Origin: Echinarachnius parma
Lineage: Eukaryota > Echinodermata > Echinoidea > Clypeasteroida > Echinarachniidae
Direction of reading: 5' to 3'
Length of the DNA: 64,000 nt
NCBI GenBank assembly: GCA_037951105.1
Contig: JBAMJV010009347.1
Coordinates: forward strand, 1 to 64,000
Part shown: in pieces, positions 21,156 to 32,781 of the stretch
Layout: each line of letters begins with the position of its first letter
How positions within the stretch are numbered: position 1 is the first letter of the stretch
Notes under the pieces: generated by a model
Seen by the model: the letters and a program-made list of their open reading frames with translations, nothing else
Told to the model about the DNA's origin: nothing
The model's database searches: none
Made by a program: the position numbers and the translations under genes

Positions 21156-23714
21156 TACCAAGGGAGCAAACACCCCCTATTTTAGGATATCAAACATGGA
21201 ATGTTATAAAAGGGTGTGCACCAGAAATGTCTTCTAGGACCTTCTAGGATCACAACCTAGGTGGACAACCTCGGGATCTAGCTACTGCAAGTCCACAAAA
21301 CGAGTACAAACGATTTAACCCATAATGTTCCTTAATAGCGAGCATGGTGGCTTAGCGGTTAGAGTCTCCGCCTCATGCACGGGAGGTCCCGGGTTCGAAA
21401 CCAGACCGGGTCATACCAAAGACTTTAAAAATGGTACCTCCTGCCTTCTAGCCAGTCACTCGGTATTTATAGAATGGAGAAGGGAAAGTTAATCACACGA
21501 GTTACTGGCTCCTTCTGTAACTTTCGCTACATTTAGTAGACGTGTGGTCTAGGGCTAATGAAACAGAGATAGGCGCCGCCTTATGTGCCAACATAGGGTT
21601 TATGAAGGTTTGTCTCTGCTATTTTAACAATTACACTAAAGAGCATTATGATATCATCAGATTGCTCCAGATTTGTGTTTTGTAGAGTCGTGTGCATCTT
21701 TTGATACCAAATTTGACTGCATAATATCTTCGGTTAATGTGTCACGTGTCGTTTTAAGTTACGTGTTCTCCAAAGGACTTGAAATTGCACGTTCATTTAT
21801 ATACAAAAACGCATTGAAATGTTCAAGATACATTTTTGTATTAAAAAAGTTGCACAATTTGTATTTGAAGTTCTTCAAATGGCATTCAATATTATTTTTG
21901 AAAGTTTTTAAAATGATATAAACGAAAAAAATGATAAAACAAAAAAACACAAATTAAAAAGATTAAAATACCTCAGAATATGAGTTCTTAATAGTGTATT
22001 GTTGGTATCTGATTTTACTAAATCATTATAATAGAGGTAAAACATGTTTGATAATGAAAATAAATGTACATAATGTAGAAAAGGGAAAACAGATATAGAT
22101 TATAGAGTACAAATAAATAGGCCTTAATATAGATCATAATACAATATACACAATTGAACAAAGTGATTTTCTTACTAACAACAATTTAATGATATATCTG
22201 ACGAAATGCACTTATATTTTTTTTTCTGTGAGTTTTGCCAGTATTAACACTGAAATAATACAGAAGTCAACAATGAGTGTAAATATGTTGTAGGTGTAAG
22301 GAAAGATAAGGGGAAATAAATGAAGCGGCAAAGGCAGTAGCTGGGAGACCAACTTATTGTTGAATTGGCCACCCTGGTAAAATATATTGAAATAAATAGC
22401 GATTACCTCAACTCTCAGTAAATTATTGTTTATTATTTTGTTAAGTAGGAATATTCTTTTTATTCATGTACACGATAATACAATCAGACAAAGTAATGGG
22501 CATGGAAAATAAACAATCATGATAAAAATTGATAATCCTACCAAAGAAAAACAAAGTGACCTACTTTAAACAATGTAACAATTGTTTTTAATGTTGTATA
22601 GGCCATTTTTTTGAGCCATCGTACCCTTTTAGGTTGTACTGGTACATCATTGTTTCAACAAGTCCACACAATTATAAGTTGTATTTGTATACGACAGCTT
22701 TTCAAAGATTTGAATCCTTGAACTGGTCAGGTTGATGGTTTAAACAGCTACTGTATATCAGGTGACTGTATATGTATCCAGGACTCATTAACCATTAAAT
22801 TGTTCACTCAAACACTGTTCTCACTGAGGAAGCTCAGGGCAGTTCCTGTGTTAACTCTCAACTGCACAACATCTATGTTTCAAGAGCTATATGACTGTAT
22901 GTACAGCCATTTGTGATCTTAGACTTATACCATTGTATCGAGCACATCATCGATACTCCTTAGCCATGTTAGCGGATGATGTACTTTACATAAATGTATA
23001 TGATCTTAAATTACGTCTAGCTTTAGAGGGATATCATTCATACAAATGCTGAAGTATGTATCCATGCAATGACTGGGGGTAAAAAATAATTATGCATCGC
23101 GATCGTCAATAAAATCATTCATATCATCATTGTAATTATCACAATTAGTCTTATGTATTTCTTTTGTTTCAAATTATTTTGTTTTGCATTGTTTTATAAT
23201 TTGTTTTGCCAGTGTATTGTTTTTTCATTATATTAAATGCTATTTAATATGTATAAGGTTTTGCAGATAAATATTTGTGCCATTCTATAATCTGCACCAT
23301 TTTCCCAAATTGTTGTCCATAAGCGTATGTAAAATGTCATATTGTATGTCTGACACGTGACATATAAAGACACGTGACTTAGAAATCATAGAAGTAAAAA
23401 GGCCAAATGTGGTATCAAAATATGCATAACTATCTATGAAAGACAAATCTGAAGCAATGTGATAATAGCAGCTGCATGTGTCTGGGTGTAATCATGAAAA
23501 TACCAAAGAAGGACATTCATAAACCCTAAAGATTTAAGGCACTTTTAACGTGCAGTAAGGGTAAAATCGTTAATATGTGTTATGTGGCTTTCCAATAGCT
23601 ATTTCGCGAGGTTGTCCACCTAGGTTGGGCTTCTTCAAGGTCCTAGAAGACAACTCTGGGCCCAAACCTTTTACAACATTCCATGTCTGTAAAACCCCCT
23701 TTGCTCCCTGGGTA
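21156..23714. mobile_element. 2.6-kb element with about 115-bp inverted ends
   Basis: The left end TACCAAGGGAGCAAA and right end (complement) TACCCAGGGAGCAAA start inverted repeats that continue through ACATGGAATGTT, TCTTCTAGGACCTT and CCTAGGTGGACAACCTCG. Bases CCT stand on both sides and once in the intact family B MITE, so the duplication is at least 3 bp; TACCT nearby makes its exact length unclear. No transposase frame is seen; the inside is AT-rich and holds a SINE. Superfamily not assigned. Confidence 0.75.
21339..21625 (+). mobile_element. tRNA-derived SINE
   Basis: Head of about 75 bases with an A box (TGGCTTAGCGGTTAGAG) and B box (GGTTCGAAACC) of a tRNA promoter, anticodon-arm-like CTCCGCCTCATGCACGGGAG, then a unique body with CACTCGGTATTTATAGAATG and AGTTACTGGCTCCTTCTGTA, fading out near GTTTGTCTCTGC. 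It would be transcribed by Pol III and mobilised by a LINE. It lies inside the 21156-23714 element. Confidence 0.75.
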
Positions 23715-24130
23715 CCTAGTGAAAAAAACGAATATTGAGTTCATATTTTATCCCCGAATACTGATGGCCTGCCGTAGATTTGTCGCAGTAATAATCATCC
23801 GTTTGACGATATCCGCACCCGTGTATGTTTACAGACGGTACAGAATTCATGGAATTTGCGCGCGCTCGGCTCAAAGTTCAGTCGGGTCGGGAAGGTTTCC
23901 CACACGCGCTGGCCGGACATGTTCAGCTGCGACAATTGTACTTATTATCAAAAGCGTTGCTAACGCTTTTGAAATAATGATTTTCAATTATAATTATCTT
24001 CATACTAAAGGGACATTTGAAAAAATCTAACCCTATTTTATTCTTCTCTTACTATAAGCTAAACAACACGACAGAAGAGAAACGAGGAAGCTCCAAGTAT
24101 TTTTCGTGGAGTTTACAGGCATCACTTTAA

Positions 24131-24710
24131 CATATATTAAACACACAGAAAGAAAGTGGAGAAATAGTTTTGATTTTCACGATCCCACGATGGTCGAAAA
24201 TATACACTTATTGAAGAATGACCCAACTACCGTTCGGGAACCATGCCTCCACAATGCCACTTGGCCTTTTTTTTTTGTTCCCTATTTTCATGTTCTTGTA
24301 TATTGCAACTTATGCTTATTATTAGAGATATTTGTGTACTGTTGTTTTTAATAAAGATGGAAATTAATAAAACGAATCGAATTGAATTGAAAATGAATTG
24401 TTAAAGAGTACCACCACCCAAACATAATATATTAAAGAAAGGTAACATCTTTAGTATTCTATTCCATCAACAAGTTCACAAAAATATGTTTCCAGAAAAA
24501 AAATATATAATTGGAAAACGCATCACCATTCTAAAGCATGCATTCATGCGGTCTGAATTACGAAGTCTAATGTGTGCAGAGCGAACGAATCGTCCGGGAA
24601 TCTATTGTCTACAAACGTACTCGTGAATAGCATTGGCGCACTCGCAAATGGTTGGCTCGTATGGAACCAGGAAATAGTAGTGTTTCCGTAAGTGGTGGAA
24701 ATAAATTGCT
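24131..24710. other. No gene seen
   Basis: AT-rich. The sequence ends one likely retroposon tail near 24352-24390 (AATAAAGATGGAAATTAATAAAACGAATCG). No supported gene. Confidence 0.35.
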
Positions 24711-25165
24711 TTGTTTATGAATTACACAACCCTTTGCAAAATGTTGATTATCTATTTGATATCACAAAAAAGTACCAAAACATTTAAAAATGTGTTGTTC
24801 TTTGCCTGGTGGTCCCCTTTAACACAGTATAAACCAGAAAGAACCCTACGCTCGAGCAAAAAATCATTACTTTGTGTCCCTTATACAATGACAAGATCAT
24901 ACGGGGAAAGATCATTTTCGTATGCGGCCCCTGTATTATGGAATAACTTGCCTGAACACATTAGAAATATAGATACATATGAAAAGTTTAGAACGAGCTT
25001 GAAAACATATGTATTTAACACTTCGTACATATCATCAAATTTAACAATTATGAACCCAGTCCACAATTCCATTCCTTTTGTTCCGTAAAGCGCATAGAGA
25101 CATGCAATTTCGCTTATGTGTTATGCACTATATAAACAATTGTCATTATTATTATTATTAACCCT
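24711..25165 (+). mobile_element. 5'-truncated L2-like LINE fragment
   Basis: The frame to 25088 holds ERTLRSSKKSLLCVP, YGERSFSYAAPVLWNNLPEH and FRTSLKTYVF, the C-terminal hallmark of L2/CR1 ORF2. It is followed by GCACTATATAAACAATTG and TCATTATTATTATTATTA, the L2-type 3' tail. Part of the frame upstream of 24830 is shifted. It lies just 5' of the Ig gene's first visible exon. Confidence 0.8.
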
Positions 25166-25642
25166 GCTAAATTCAACAAAACACACTTTTACATGTCTGT
25201 TGTACTGCGATGCTTTATAAATGATAACAGAAGAAGAAAATACTAGTAGGTTTTTATTTTACATATTCCTTTATAATTATAGAGATATTTATGACGGTAT
25301 GAGAAAGCGTTCCGGAACACTTTTCGATTCCTATTCTATTCCAAATCTTTGAACAGTAAAGTCAATAGTCCTACTATTAGCTACATACCAAATTATCAGA
25401 CATATGCTTACGTACACAAGTAAGACCTAATTCGTATTGTTGAAATACCCTCCCCAAACAACACCAAATTAAATGATAACAACACAATTAACCTCTTTAA
25501 AATAGGTATACTCGTGAAAATTTAAGTCATATTAATTACGATGTAAGATGTGAATTCACTTCCAATACTATTTGTCCAAGATTGTTTGACAAAATTAGGA
25601 ATTCGATATATCTCCCCTATCAATTTATTTATTTCAATTCAG

Positions 25643-25969
25643 GATACGTGGTAAGCGGTGTTGACTTTTCTGCTTCGTCAAAGCTTGATATTAGAGAGGG
25701 CGAGGATGCACACTTTTACTGCAACTACTCGGCATACGATGTATCAACACTTGCGGTAGCTTGGGTGTTTCGTGAGGACGTGATGATACGATGTGGATTC
25801 GACTGTTCAAATGAAATAAGTGGTCGATATGCAATTGCCATAAACCGTAGTAATCGTACGAGTGAATTAGTTATAAGTGACGTGAGCAAGAATGATACTG
25901 GCAACTACACTTGCCTTGTTTCAGCGGATCAAAAATCAGAAAGGGTCTTAGTTGAATTACTTGTAATAG
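25643..25969 (+). CDS. Ig-domain exon 1 of a membrane receptor
   Basis: Acceptor TTTCAATTCAG and donor GTGAGTAAG bracket a 327-nt phase 1-1 exon. It encodes one immunoglobulin domain: first cysteine in AHFYCNYS, core tryptophan in VAWVFRED, and the DxGxYxC signature as NDTGNYTCLVSA. Two additional cysteines (IRCGFDCSN) could form an extra loop. Several N-glycosylation sequons are present (NRSN, NRTS, NDTG, NYTC). The phase-1 borders are the standard way Ig domains are assembled. It starts inside the protein: a signal-peptide exon should lie upstream but is not visible up to the LINE at 24.7-25.2 kb. Confidence 0.9.
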
Positions 25970-26506
25970 GTGAGTAAGAATTGCAAGTATAATATAAACC
26001 ATTCAGCCCAATTAACAATGTAATGTTTAAAAAGCGCATAGAGATAATTTTTATATTAGGCACTGTAAAAATCGAATATGTCAATATAAGACTAATAATC
26101 CAAATTTTAATTGACACATTTGTTTATTTTCCCTATGCTCATCTTTTTTTAAAATTAAATGTCATTATTTCATAATATGAAATGATGACATTAGATAATT
26201 AAAGATGAGAATAGGGAAAGTTAACTAAGGTGTCAATTTGCCTGTTGTGACGATTAATAACAGCTCCAAGTTGCATTTTCATACAATTTGAAAGGTTTCA
26301 AATGTTTTTAATTCTTAATTGACTATAAATATTGTCGGTTATGAAAGCTTATCCCAAACGTATTTAACAAATAATATTATCCATCATGACTAGTATCGCA
26401 TACTACAACTGTAATACTAAGAACAAGACACATTTAGTTCTTCACAAACAGACTGTACACATGATGATGTACGTGTTAATCAATATTGTATTCTGTTCTT
26501 TTGCAG

Positions 26507-26554
26507 TTGGATCCATGATGTATACTGACGGAGAAACTACAGACGTGATTAACG
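26507..26554 (+). CDS. Short linker exon of the Ig receptor
   Basis: A strong acceptor (TTCTGTTCTTTTGCAG) and a GTAATA donor bracket 48 nt that keep phase 1-1, coding VGSMMYTDGETTDVIN between the first and second Ig domains. With the flanking exons it reads through without a stop. It could be skipped without a frame change. Confidence 0.6.
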
Positions 26555-26848
26555 GTAATAAAAAAAAGCCTTAGGTAATTCGGTAAGTTGTAGCCCCAGT
26601 GTTACTTATTTATACGATACGAAGTGAGCGATTTTAATTATTTTGCATGAATTAATAACTATACAAGGTGTTGTATTGATACTTTTGATAAAACTGCCAG
26701 CATCGGTAATTTTTTGTAACAATTGAAAGATTGTATGTTTTACAAATCTATTGCAGAGCGTATACATATTAATGTTCATCTCTTAGATCGACACGGCGCG
26801 CATACTTCAAAACATTATATCTCAAATTACATTAAACCCTATTAAAAA

Positions 26849-27225
26849 CGGGGAGTGATCCCGCTTGGGAACGAGCGTGGACGATCGGTGAGACGCAGTT
26901 TGTCGTGGAACGTTTGAGAACAACTGTGTTGCCCCCAGCCCCTGCCATACCTGCGGGGGGACATATGTACACCAATGTTCTTACCGCGGGGTGGATATCG
27001 TTCCGCCGAGGGAGGTCAAAGACAAAAAAAACAGCCAAAATGTATGTGCTATATCACACACGCGCGCGGTGAGCCACAAGGATCGGTAGGCCGCGGCTGA
27101 GTCCCCCTCATCGGGGCGAATTCCCTTCCATAGCTGAGAGGCCGTGGTGTACCGCTTTGAACGATCAAGCCAGGATCTTTTAATACAAAGTAATACGCGC
27201 TCGAATCGTTCCAAGCGGGGCACTG
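26849..27225. mobile_element. GC-rich element with inverted ends in an intron
   Basis: AGTGATCCCGCTTGGGAACGA near 26855 matches, inverted, CAGTGCCCCGCTTGGAACGA near 27225. The inside is strikingly GC-rich against an AT-rich intron (CGCGGGGTGG, GGCCGCGGCTGAG, CACGCGCGCGGTGAG). Two antisense frames of 68 and 80 codons lie here, with no domain I recognise. It looks like an old MITE; a structured RNA is not excluded. Confidence 0.45.
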
Positions 27226-28056
27226 CTGTAGAATATTGATGCCTCTCCTTAGAACACGTTTTCTTTTACAATATCATAATTAGCCAAACAAAGGTGCACA
27301 GTCATTGTTTTCTTTGATATCGAAATAATACAATCCAAAGAGTTAGTTGTAATCACTACAATGTATTGGTAACCATGTACTAATAACATACTATGATTAA
27401 AACAAAAATCCTCACCAATTATTTAATTATATCGAATAGAAATGTGTCATGATCTTACAGGAGATTATATATTCGTATGTCTAAAAGCAATAGTACAGTC
27501 AGGAAAAAAAACATGAAACATGAAAAGGGTTGTGGTCATTTGAAATCATATTAAATAATACTTAATTGCAAAGAGTCTTACTTTATGTTGGAATTCTAGT
27601 TATGTGCATTTTAAATTGCATAAAATATGAATATTTTCAAAATTAGCTTCATACTTAAAAACAATATTTTTTTTAAACACACGGTAGTTCATGTGAATTT
27701 GAATGGTCTTAACACGTGTCTTACAGTTATTTATTAAGCCAACGTTGATTAGGAGATATTAGCGCCAAGTTTTCTACGTACAGTATTGTTTATGTTTTCA
27801 GTTAAAAATACAAAGTCATGAATTAAATAGTTTTGGGCTATTTAGAAGAGAGCTGGCAAACTAAATCCATGATGGCATGGCTCTCTTCCTTTCAATCAAA
27901 CATTATGAGGACAGTCAGTAAACTAATTGTTCACATCATCCTTCTATAATATAGGTTTTCCTAACCTATGCATATGTCTTCAGACACATTCCACACAAAC
28001 ATGATTCCCAAAACGCATTCTTTGTAACAATTGTATTGCAATTTATTTTTCCTCAG
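27226..28056 (+). other. Intron sequence, nothing recognised
   Basis: AT-rich intron between the linker exon and the second Ig exon. No repeat ends or genes seen. Confidence 0.45.
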
Positions 28057-28341
28057 GACCTCCGACAATTACATCAAATTTTCCGACCAATTACCTTGCA
28101 GAAGGGATGGAAAACCTCACGCTTACTTGCTCGTATATGGCGCTCAATATGACGGGGCGTCGATTCCAACGGTCATCATATCATGACTCGAAGGCACCAT
28201 TTAAACAATCCACTTTGAATTCGACGGGTGATCAGATTCTATACATCAAAAAGTTACAAGCGGAACATGCAGGCGTCTATACGTGCACGTCAAATACGTC
28301 GGTCGATCAAGTCCATGCTGAGATCGATATAGTAGTTGAAT
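28057..28341 (+). CDS. Ig-domain exon 2 of the membrane receptor
   Basis: Acceptor TTTTTCCTCAG and donor T|GTACGA bracket 285 nt in phase 1-1. The product starts GPPTITSNFPTNYLAEG and holds LTLTCSYMALN and AGVYTCTSNTS, the two cysteine motifs of an Ig fold. The usual core tryptophan between them is not present, so the domain is divergent or altered. Sequons NLT, NMT, NST and NTS suggest heavy glycosylation. The frame from the first Ig exon and linker continues without a stop. Confidence 0.85.
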
Positions 28342-28693
28342 GTACGAAAATCGTTCTTTCGCTGTACAGCGTAATGAGGAAACTTTGTTTGATAGTGCAT
28401 AACGCAGCTCTCGCACAGTGTACGTGGCGAGGTGTGCCAATCAAATATTTGCATACTTTATGATACCATCCCACCTCAGCTATCTGATTCATGATGTTCG
28501 TGTTTTTTCCTCACATTTAATCAATATAAATTAACTTGAGGGCATGGAGGCCTTATATTTCTTTGTTTAAACAAATTGTAAATATTTGTTTGTGATAACA
28601 TAATTATGTATCACTCGATACAAGGTCCGCTATTGTGTTTTTACTTCATACGACGATTGTAACTTGATGCATCTTTTGTTTTTATGTCGATTA

Positions 28694-28770
28694 TTATCAT
28701 ATAATAATAATAATAATAATAATAATAGACCAGCATTTATATTGCGCCATCAATCTAGAAATTCTATTCC
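28694..28770 (-). mobile_element. L2-like LINE 3' tail fragment in an intron
   Basis: (ATA)n at 28702-28727 followed by GACCAGCATTTATATTGCGCC. Read on the minus strand this is GGCGCAATATAAATGCTGG then TTATTATT, the same tail style as the LINE at 9565. Confidence 0.6.
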
Positions 28771-28854
28771 TAGGCGGATCATACTGTGCTGTATATATGT
28801 TATTAAATATTTCAAACAAAAATCAATTTTCATTTTCAAAATGTGTTTACACAG

Positions 28855-28906
28855 ATTCACCTAAATTTCGAGATGTTGGCATTGGAATGAGAACATACGA
28901 CAATCA
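28855..28906 (+). pseudogene. Ig-domain exon 3, 5' part, cut by a transposon
   Basis: Acceptor GTTTACACAG opens this phase-1 exon (SPKFRDVGIGMRTYDNQ after a codon completed from exon 2). After 52 nt the frame meets the element at 28907. The last nine bases, CGACAATCA, are repeated after the element. The 52 nt here plus the 269 nt at 30520-30788 give 321 nt, a multiple of three, so the exon was continuous before the insertion. Confidence 0.9.
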
Positions 28907-29529
28907 GGCTTATGCCGAAAGGGTGGGTAGCGTCGCGTTGCGTCGCGTTGACTGGAACGCGACCATTCGTCCAAAGCCCCCCCCCCCCCCCCGGTTTTGC
29001 CAAAAGGGTGCGTTGGAAGCACTGATTTCCCATTGACAAAAACAAATCATTCGGATAGGCATATCTCAGCCAATTCTTAACATATTTAATTGAATTTTGG
29101 TATTTGGACATTATTTTGTATGCTCTTTCGGTAAATGAAGTTCAAATTTGAAAATTAAAAAAAAAAAAGATTTGTATGACGTCATATCTTGTGTACTCAA
29201 TTTGCTCAAGAGTAACCATCTAAGCCTTAGAATAGTTCACCTTCGGATTGAATTAATTTGTGTGTAATCGAAACTTGAAATGACACAAACCTGAATGATG
29301 GTGATCAGACCTGTGGCGTACCCAGGATTTTTTCAAGGGGGGCGGGGTATGTCGTCTGACAAATTTCTGTAAGCGGGGGGGGGGGGGGGGGGGGGGAGAG
29401 AGAGAGTGGCCGTAGACATTTTTTGAAGCCGAGACCAGGTACATTTACAATTTTTGAGGTCGAGACCAGGACCAGTCACAAATTTTCGAGGCAGAGACTA
29501 AGACACTTTTTTCTAGAATTCTGTAAGCG

Positions 29530-29565
<36 letters not shown>

Positions 29566-30510
29566 TGAGGGGTGGTGTCCGATGAAATTGTTCGTAACCG
29601 AGACCAACAATGTTCAATATTTTTGAGGCTGAAACCAGGGTTCTTCGCAATTTTACAAGGCCGAGACCATGGGTAATGATGGCTGAGGCCGCTTAAATGT
29701 GACCATCTACAAGTTGTAAAGAGGGGGTTCAAACCCCAAAAACAGTCATTCTTTGGTCAAGGGGGGGGGGGGGGGTTGAACCCCCCCAAACGGGGGTTGA
29801 ACCCCCCAAACCCCCTCCCCTGGGTACGCATATGGATCAAATTCAAATCAATTAACTCCGAAGGTAAACTATTCCAAGTCTTAGATGTAGACTCTTTAGT
29901 AAATGTGTATTTTTATCAATAGGCCCTTCATAAGTTTTATATACTTTCAGGGAAACAATCAAACACACATGACTCGCAACTGAGCTTTATTATAATACAA
30001 CGTTAACAAGGCGGTTGTACTAACACATTTCCTGGAATGCGCGGAACGCGGTAAACTAGTGCGTGGGAATCGGACATCATATATTTTTACAAACACAATA
30101 ATAAGGCTTCATATATCGACTACAGTACAACATCCGAAGCACGCACGCCTTAAGCATGTTCAATTAATCAACCATGTGCTGTAAAATCCCATCTTCTTGA
30201 AAAGTCGGTCTCTCATAGGATAGCACGTGTTTCGTCGCGTTGGCGAAACGAAAACTCAGAGATCGAAATGGCGCAAGTTACGGACGCGTCTTTGATGTAC
30301 ACATCATTGTATGTATATGACTTTTAGCCTCTCTAAACGCGTACATTCGGAATAAGCCCTCCGTATGTGCCATTTGGTAGCGTTATCTGAACTGACGCGC
30401 CTTAACGCTCCCAACACACCCTTTCGGCAAAACCGGGGGGCTTTGGACGAATGGTCGCGTTGCATTTAACGCGACGCGACGCGACGCTACCCACCCTTTC
30501 GGCATAAGCC
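28907..30510. mobile_element. 1,604-bp Mutator-like element with 9-bp target duplication
   Basis: Ends GGCTTATGCCGAAAGGGTGG and its exact complement; the inverted repeats continue for about 110 bp through short GCGTCGCGTT/AACGCGACGC units, ACCATTCGTCCAAAGCCCC and GGTTTTGCC.AAAGGGTG. CGACAATCA is duplicated at 28898-28906 and 30511-30519. Nine-base duplications with long inverted ends are typical of Mutator-type transposons. There is no transposase, so it is non-autonomous. A hAT-like repeat (29311-29834) and half of the 14.2-kb hairpin family (29061-29188) sit inside. It disrupts an exon of the Ig gene. Confidence 0.92.
29311..29834. mobile_element. hAT-like MITE with poly-G tracts, nested
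   Basis: Starts CTGTGGCGTACCCAGGATTT and ends CCTGGGTACGC. GATCAGAC before it and GATCAAAT after it agree at six of eight positions, suggesting an old 8-bp hAT duplication. Inside are repeats of GAGACCAGG and GAGGTCGAGACC words and three long G runs. A relative in the other orientation is at 60507-60751. Confidence 0.65.
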
Positions 30511-30519
30511 CGACAATCA

Positions 30520-30788
30520 ACAGACCATAAATATGTTCTGCACGAGTGACTCGTATCCGGAAGCAAACGTCACGTGGACTGACATGTCGGGCAATGCAGT
30601 AAACAGCAATGTTTCTCAAGAATCAACAAACCACTTCGCTTCCAAAAGTGTCTATGGCACCATTGTAAATGCCTCACTGGTCATTATCAAGGCTTCAGCG
30701 AGGATATTTGAACATGTGTCTTGTATCGCAAGAAATCACATTGGTGAAAACAGAAAAACGTTCGACTTGTCAGTGGCATTTAGTCCTG
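30520..30788 (+). pseudogene. Ig-domain exon 3, 3' part, downstream of the transposon
   Basis: Starts directly after the second CGACAATCA and codes QTINMFCTSDSYPEA, VTWTDMSGNA and VSCIARNHIGEN, giving the Cys, Trp and second Cys of an Ig fold, to donor CCTG|GTATTG at phase 1. Removing the transposon and one duplication copy gives one open 321-nt exon. As it stands, the receptor cannot be made past residue 17 of this exon unless the allele without the insertion exists. Confidence 0.88.
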
Positions 30789-30825
30789 GTATTGTTTTTT
30801 AAATTATCGGGAGTCATGTCTCTCC

Positions 30826-30975
30826 CATGCCCACCCACCCTCACCCCCTCCAATCCTTATAATTATACATATTCCTCGTCAATGTTTCGTATGCTATTGT
30901 TTTATTTATTTATTTATTTATTTTGGTATATATTTCAAACTGATCAGCAGCAGTGCTGAAAGGATCAGTGTACAT
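30826..30975 (-). mobile_element. LINE 3' tail fragment
   Basis: (TTTA)n at 30900-30922 with TGATCAGCAGCAGTGCTGAAA beside it. Read on the minus strand it is an untranslated end followed by (AAAT)n, as in other CR1-like tails here. How far the element extends to the right is unclear. Confidence 0.5.
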
Positions 30976-32777
30976 TGAACATCAGAACATACATAGTATA
31001 AATAATACATATATATATAGCAATTGTTACATTCGAATTTGAATGAATTGGAACATTAATGTTCAGTACAAAATTTACAAAAGTAAATCACTATAAAATA
31101 AACAAAGCTACACTACACAAAGAACAAATATCAAATCATTGTGCATAATTGCTAATCAACCACATTTACAACAATGCATTGTATACAGTAATTCATAACT
31201 ATATAAGTGATATAAAATATTCATAATTAAAACTGTTCTAAGTTATTTATCACCAAGCAATTAATTTATTATAATATATTTATCATTTATACCTATCAGC
31301 TGAATACCTATTGTGAAATCATTATTATATGAGAGCAAGACTATTCTAGTCATATTGATATTTCAATTAAAATTAATTAAGCATGATTTAAAAATGAATA
31401 ATTATGTACGTATTACAAGTTTAATATCAATATTTTACCAAAATTCATGGTACCAAACAGCAAGTTTATGAGTATTTGTCATATTACATAAATAAAGAAA
31501 CAATGGTCAATTAACAATAGCAAGGTCCGTTTTCAAAAAAAGCAAAAACATTGGAGGACCACACCATTCGACTGAAATGATAGTAAGCGTTTCACTTAAA
31601 ACAAGATGTGCGGGGCAAGTAAATTATGACATTGTTTAACTTTATTGTTATAAACAAACTCTGAAAATACAAATCTGTCAATAAAACAGGGCCAGGTTAT
31701 GAAAGTTTCATTATACTGTTCTGTATTAGAGGCATGAAGCTTGTCTGTTTTATGTGTCCCCTGCAATTGTAACCATAGTTACCTAGATAAATGTCATTTT
31801 AAAGACTGCCCAACTGTTTGACGAAGGGTGACGTCAGGTTTTGATCATCTTTGGACTACGGTAGAATTCTTAAAAAGAACTTATACCATTTTTCATGCTG
31901 AAATAAGGGCACAAACTGTGGTTTCGACTAATAAACCTTTGCCATGGAATTCCCCATTTTGATACTTTTGGATGAAAATAAAACCTATAACATTCCCAAT
32001 TTGTCTTCATTTATACATTTTATTGAGATGAAGATAGAAAAGGTCACATTTTTAATGAACAATTATGCCATGTCATGAATACAGCGTTTTAGATTATGCT
32101 TATCAACATTTAGTATGGTTGAGTGGATGTTCCAATTTTGTTATTTTTGAAAACAGACCTTGCTGTGGTAAATCGACCGTGACTAGTCATGCATGAATGA
32201 TTTCATCTGGATTTTAAGCCAATATTGAGGAGGGTAGTTTTATCTTTAATTTGATATACAATATCATATATTTTATCGTTAATGAATATGAAATATTTGG
32301 TCTTATATAAGTGTCCAGTTTCTTTTTTTGCGGAGTATAGTTAATAATTTAAAACGCCCAACTGCACGCACAATATTGTTTAACTTTGCAATGTGTTGTT
32401 TGATTATTTTTCTTTTGTTATTGTGGGGATAATCGCGAAGTAAAACAGTATAAAGTAGTCCAACTCTTTTGAAGTCATCAACAAACTCAAATAAACACTT
32501 TGTGTATACACTACATGAATAACTACTTACTCTTTTCTTTTCCCTTAATGGATGATACATGGTTTCATTATACCAAACTTACATACAAAATCATGCTGCA
32601 ACAAGACACAAATACCTCACTTTAATAGACACTGCAGTCTTTACCCTTTTGTCAAATACCAATTTGGATTGTAAACTTTAAACTCAAAACACACGTATAA
32701 AGGGTTTACACTTGCTAACTTAATTCAAACTTCTCTCAGGAAACCTCAAAATAATGTGATTACTATCGAAATTAATG
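30976..32777. other. Long intron, nothing recognised
   Basis: AT-rich. A minus-strand frame of 85 codons (32303-32560) has no recognisable domain. Part of this may be the body of the LINE whose tail is at 30.9 kb, but I see no reverse-transcriptase motif. Confidence 0.4.
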
Positions 32778-32781
32778 TTAA

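Larger units (their letters stand above)
21030..24126. mobile_element. TTAA-flanked MITE, family B, copy 2, split by an insertion
   Basis: Left part 21030-21155 and right part 23715-24126 together correspond to the complement of the intact copy at 3592-4139. TTAA is at 21026-21029 and 24127-24130. The right end carries a small internal deletion (GTGGAGTTTACAGGCATCACT). The interruption is the element at 21156-23714, so the MITE is older than that element. Confidence 0.85.

Noticed and set aside
29253-29732. Frames with proline or glycine runs
   Set aside because: Caused by poly-C and poly-G homopolymers in the hAT-like repeat; no splice signals or conserved motifs.
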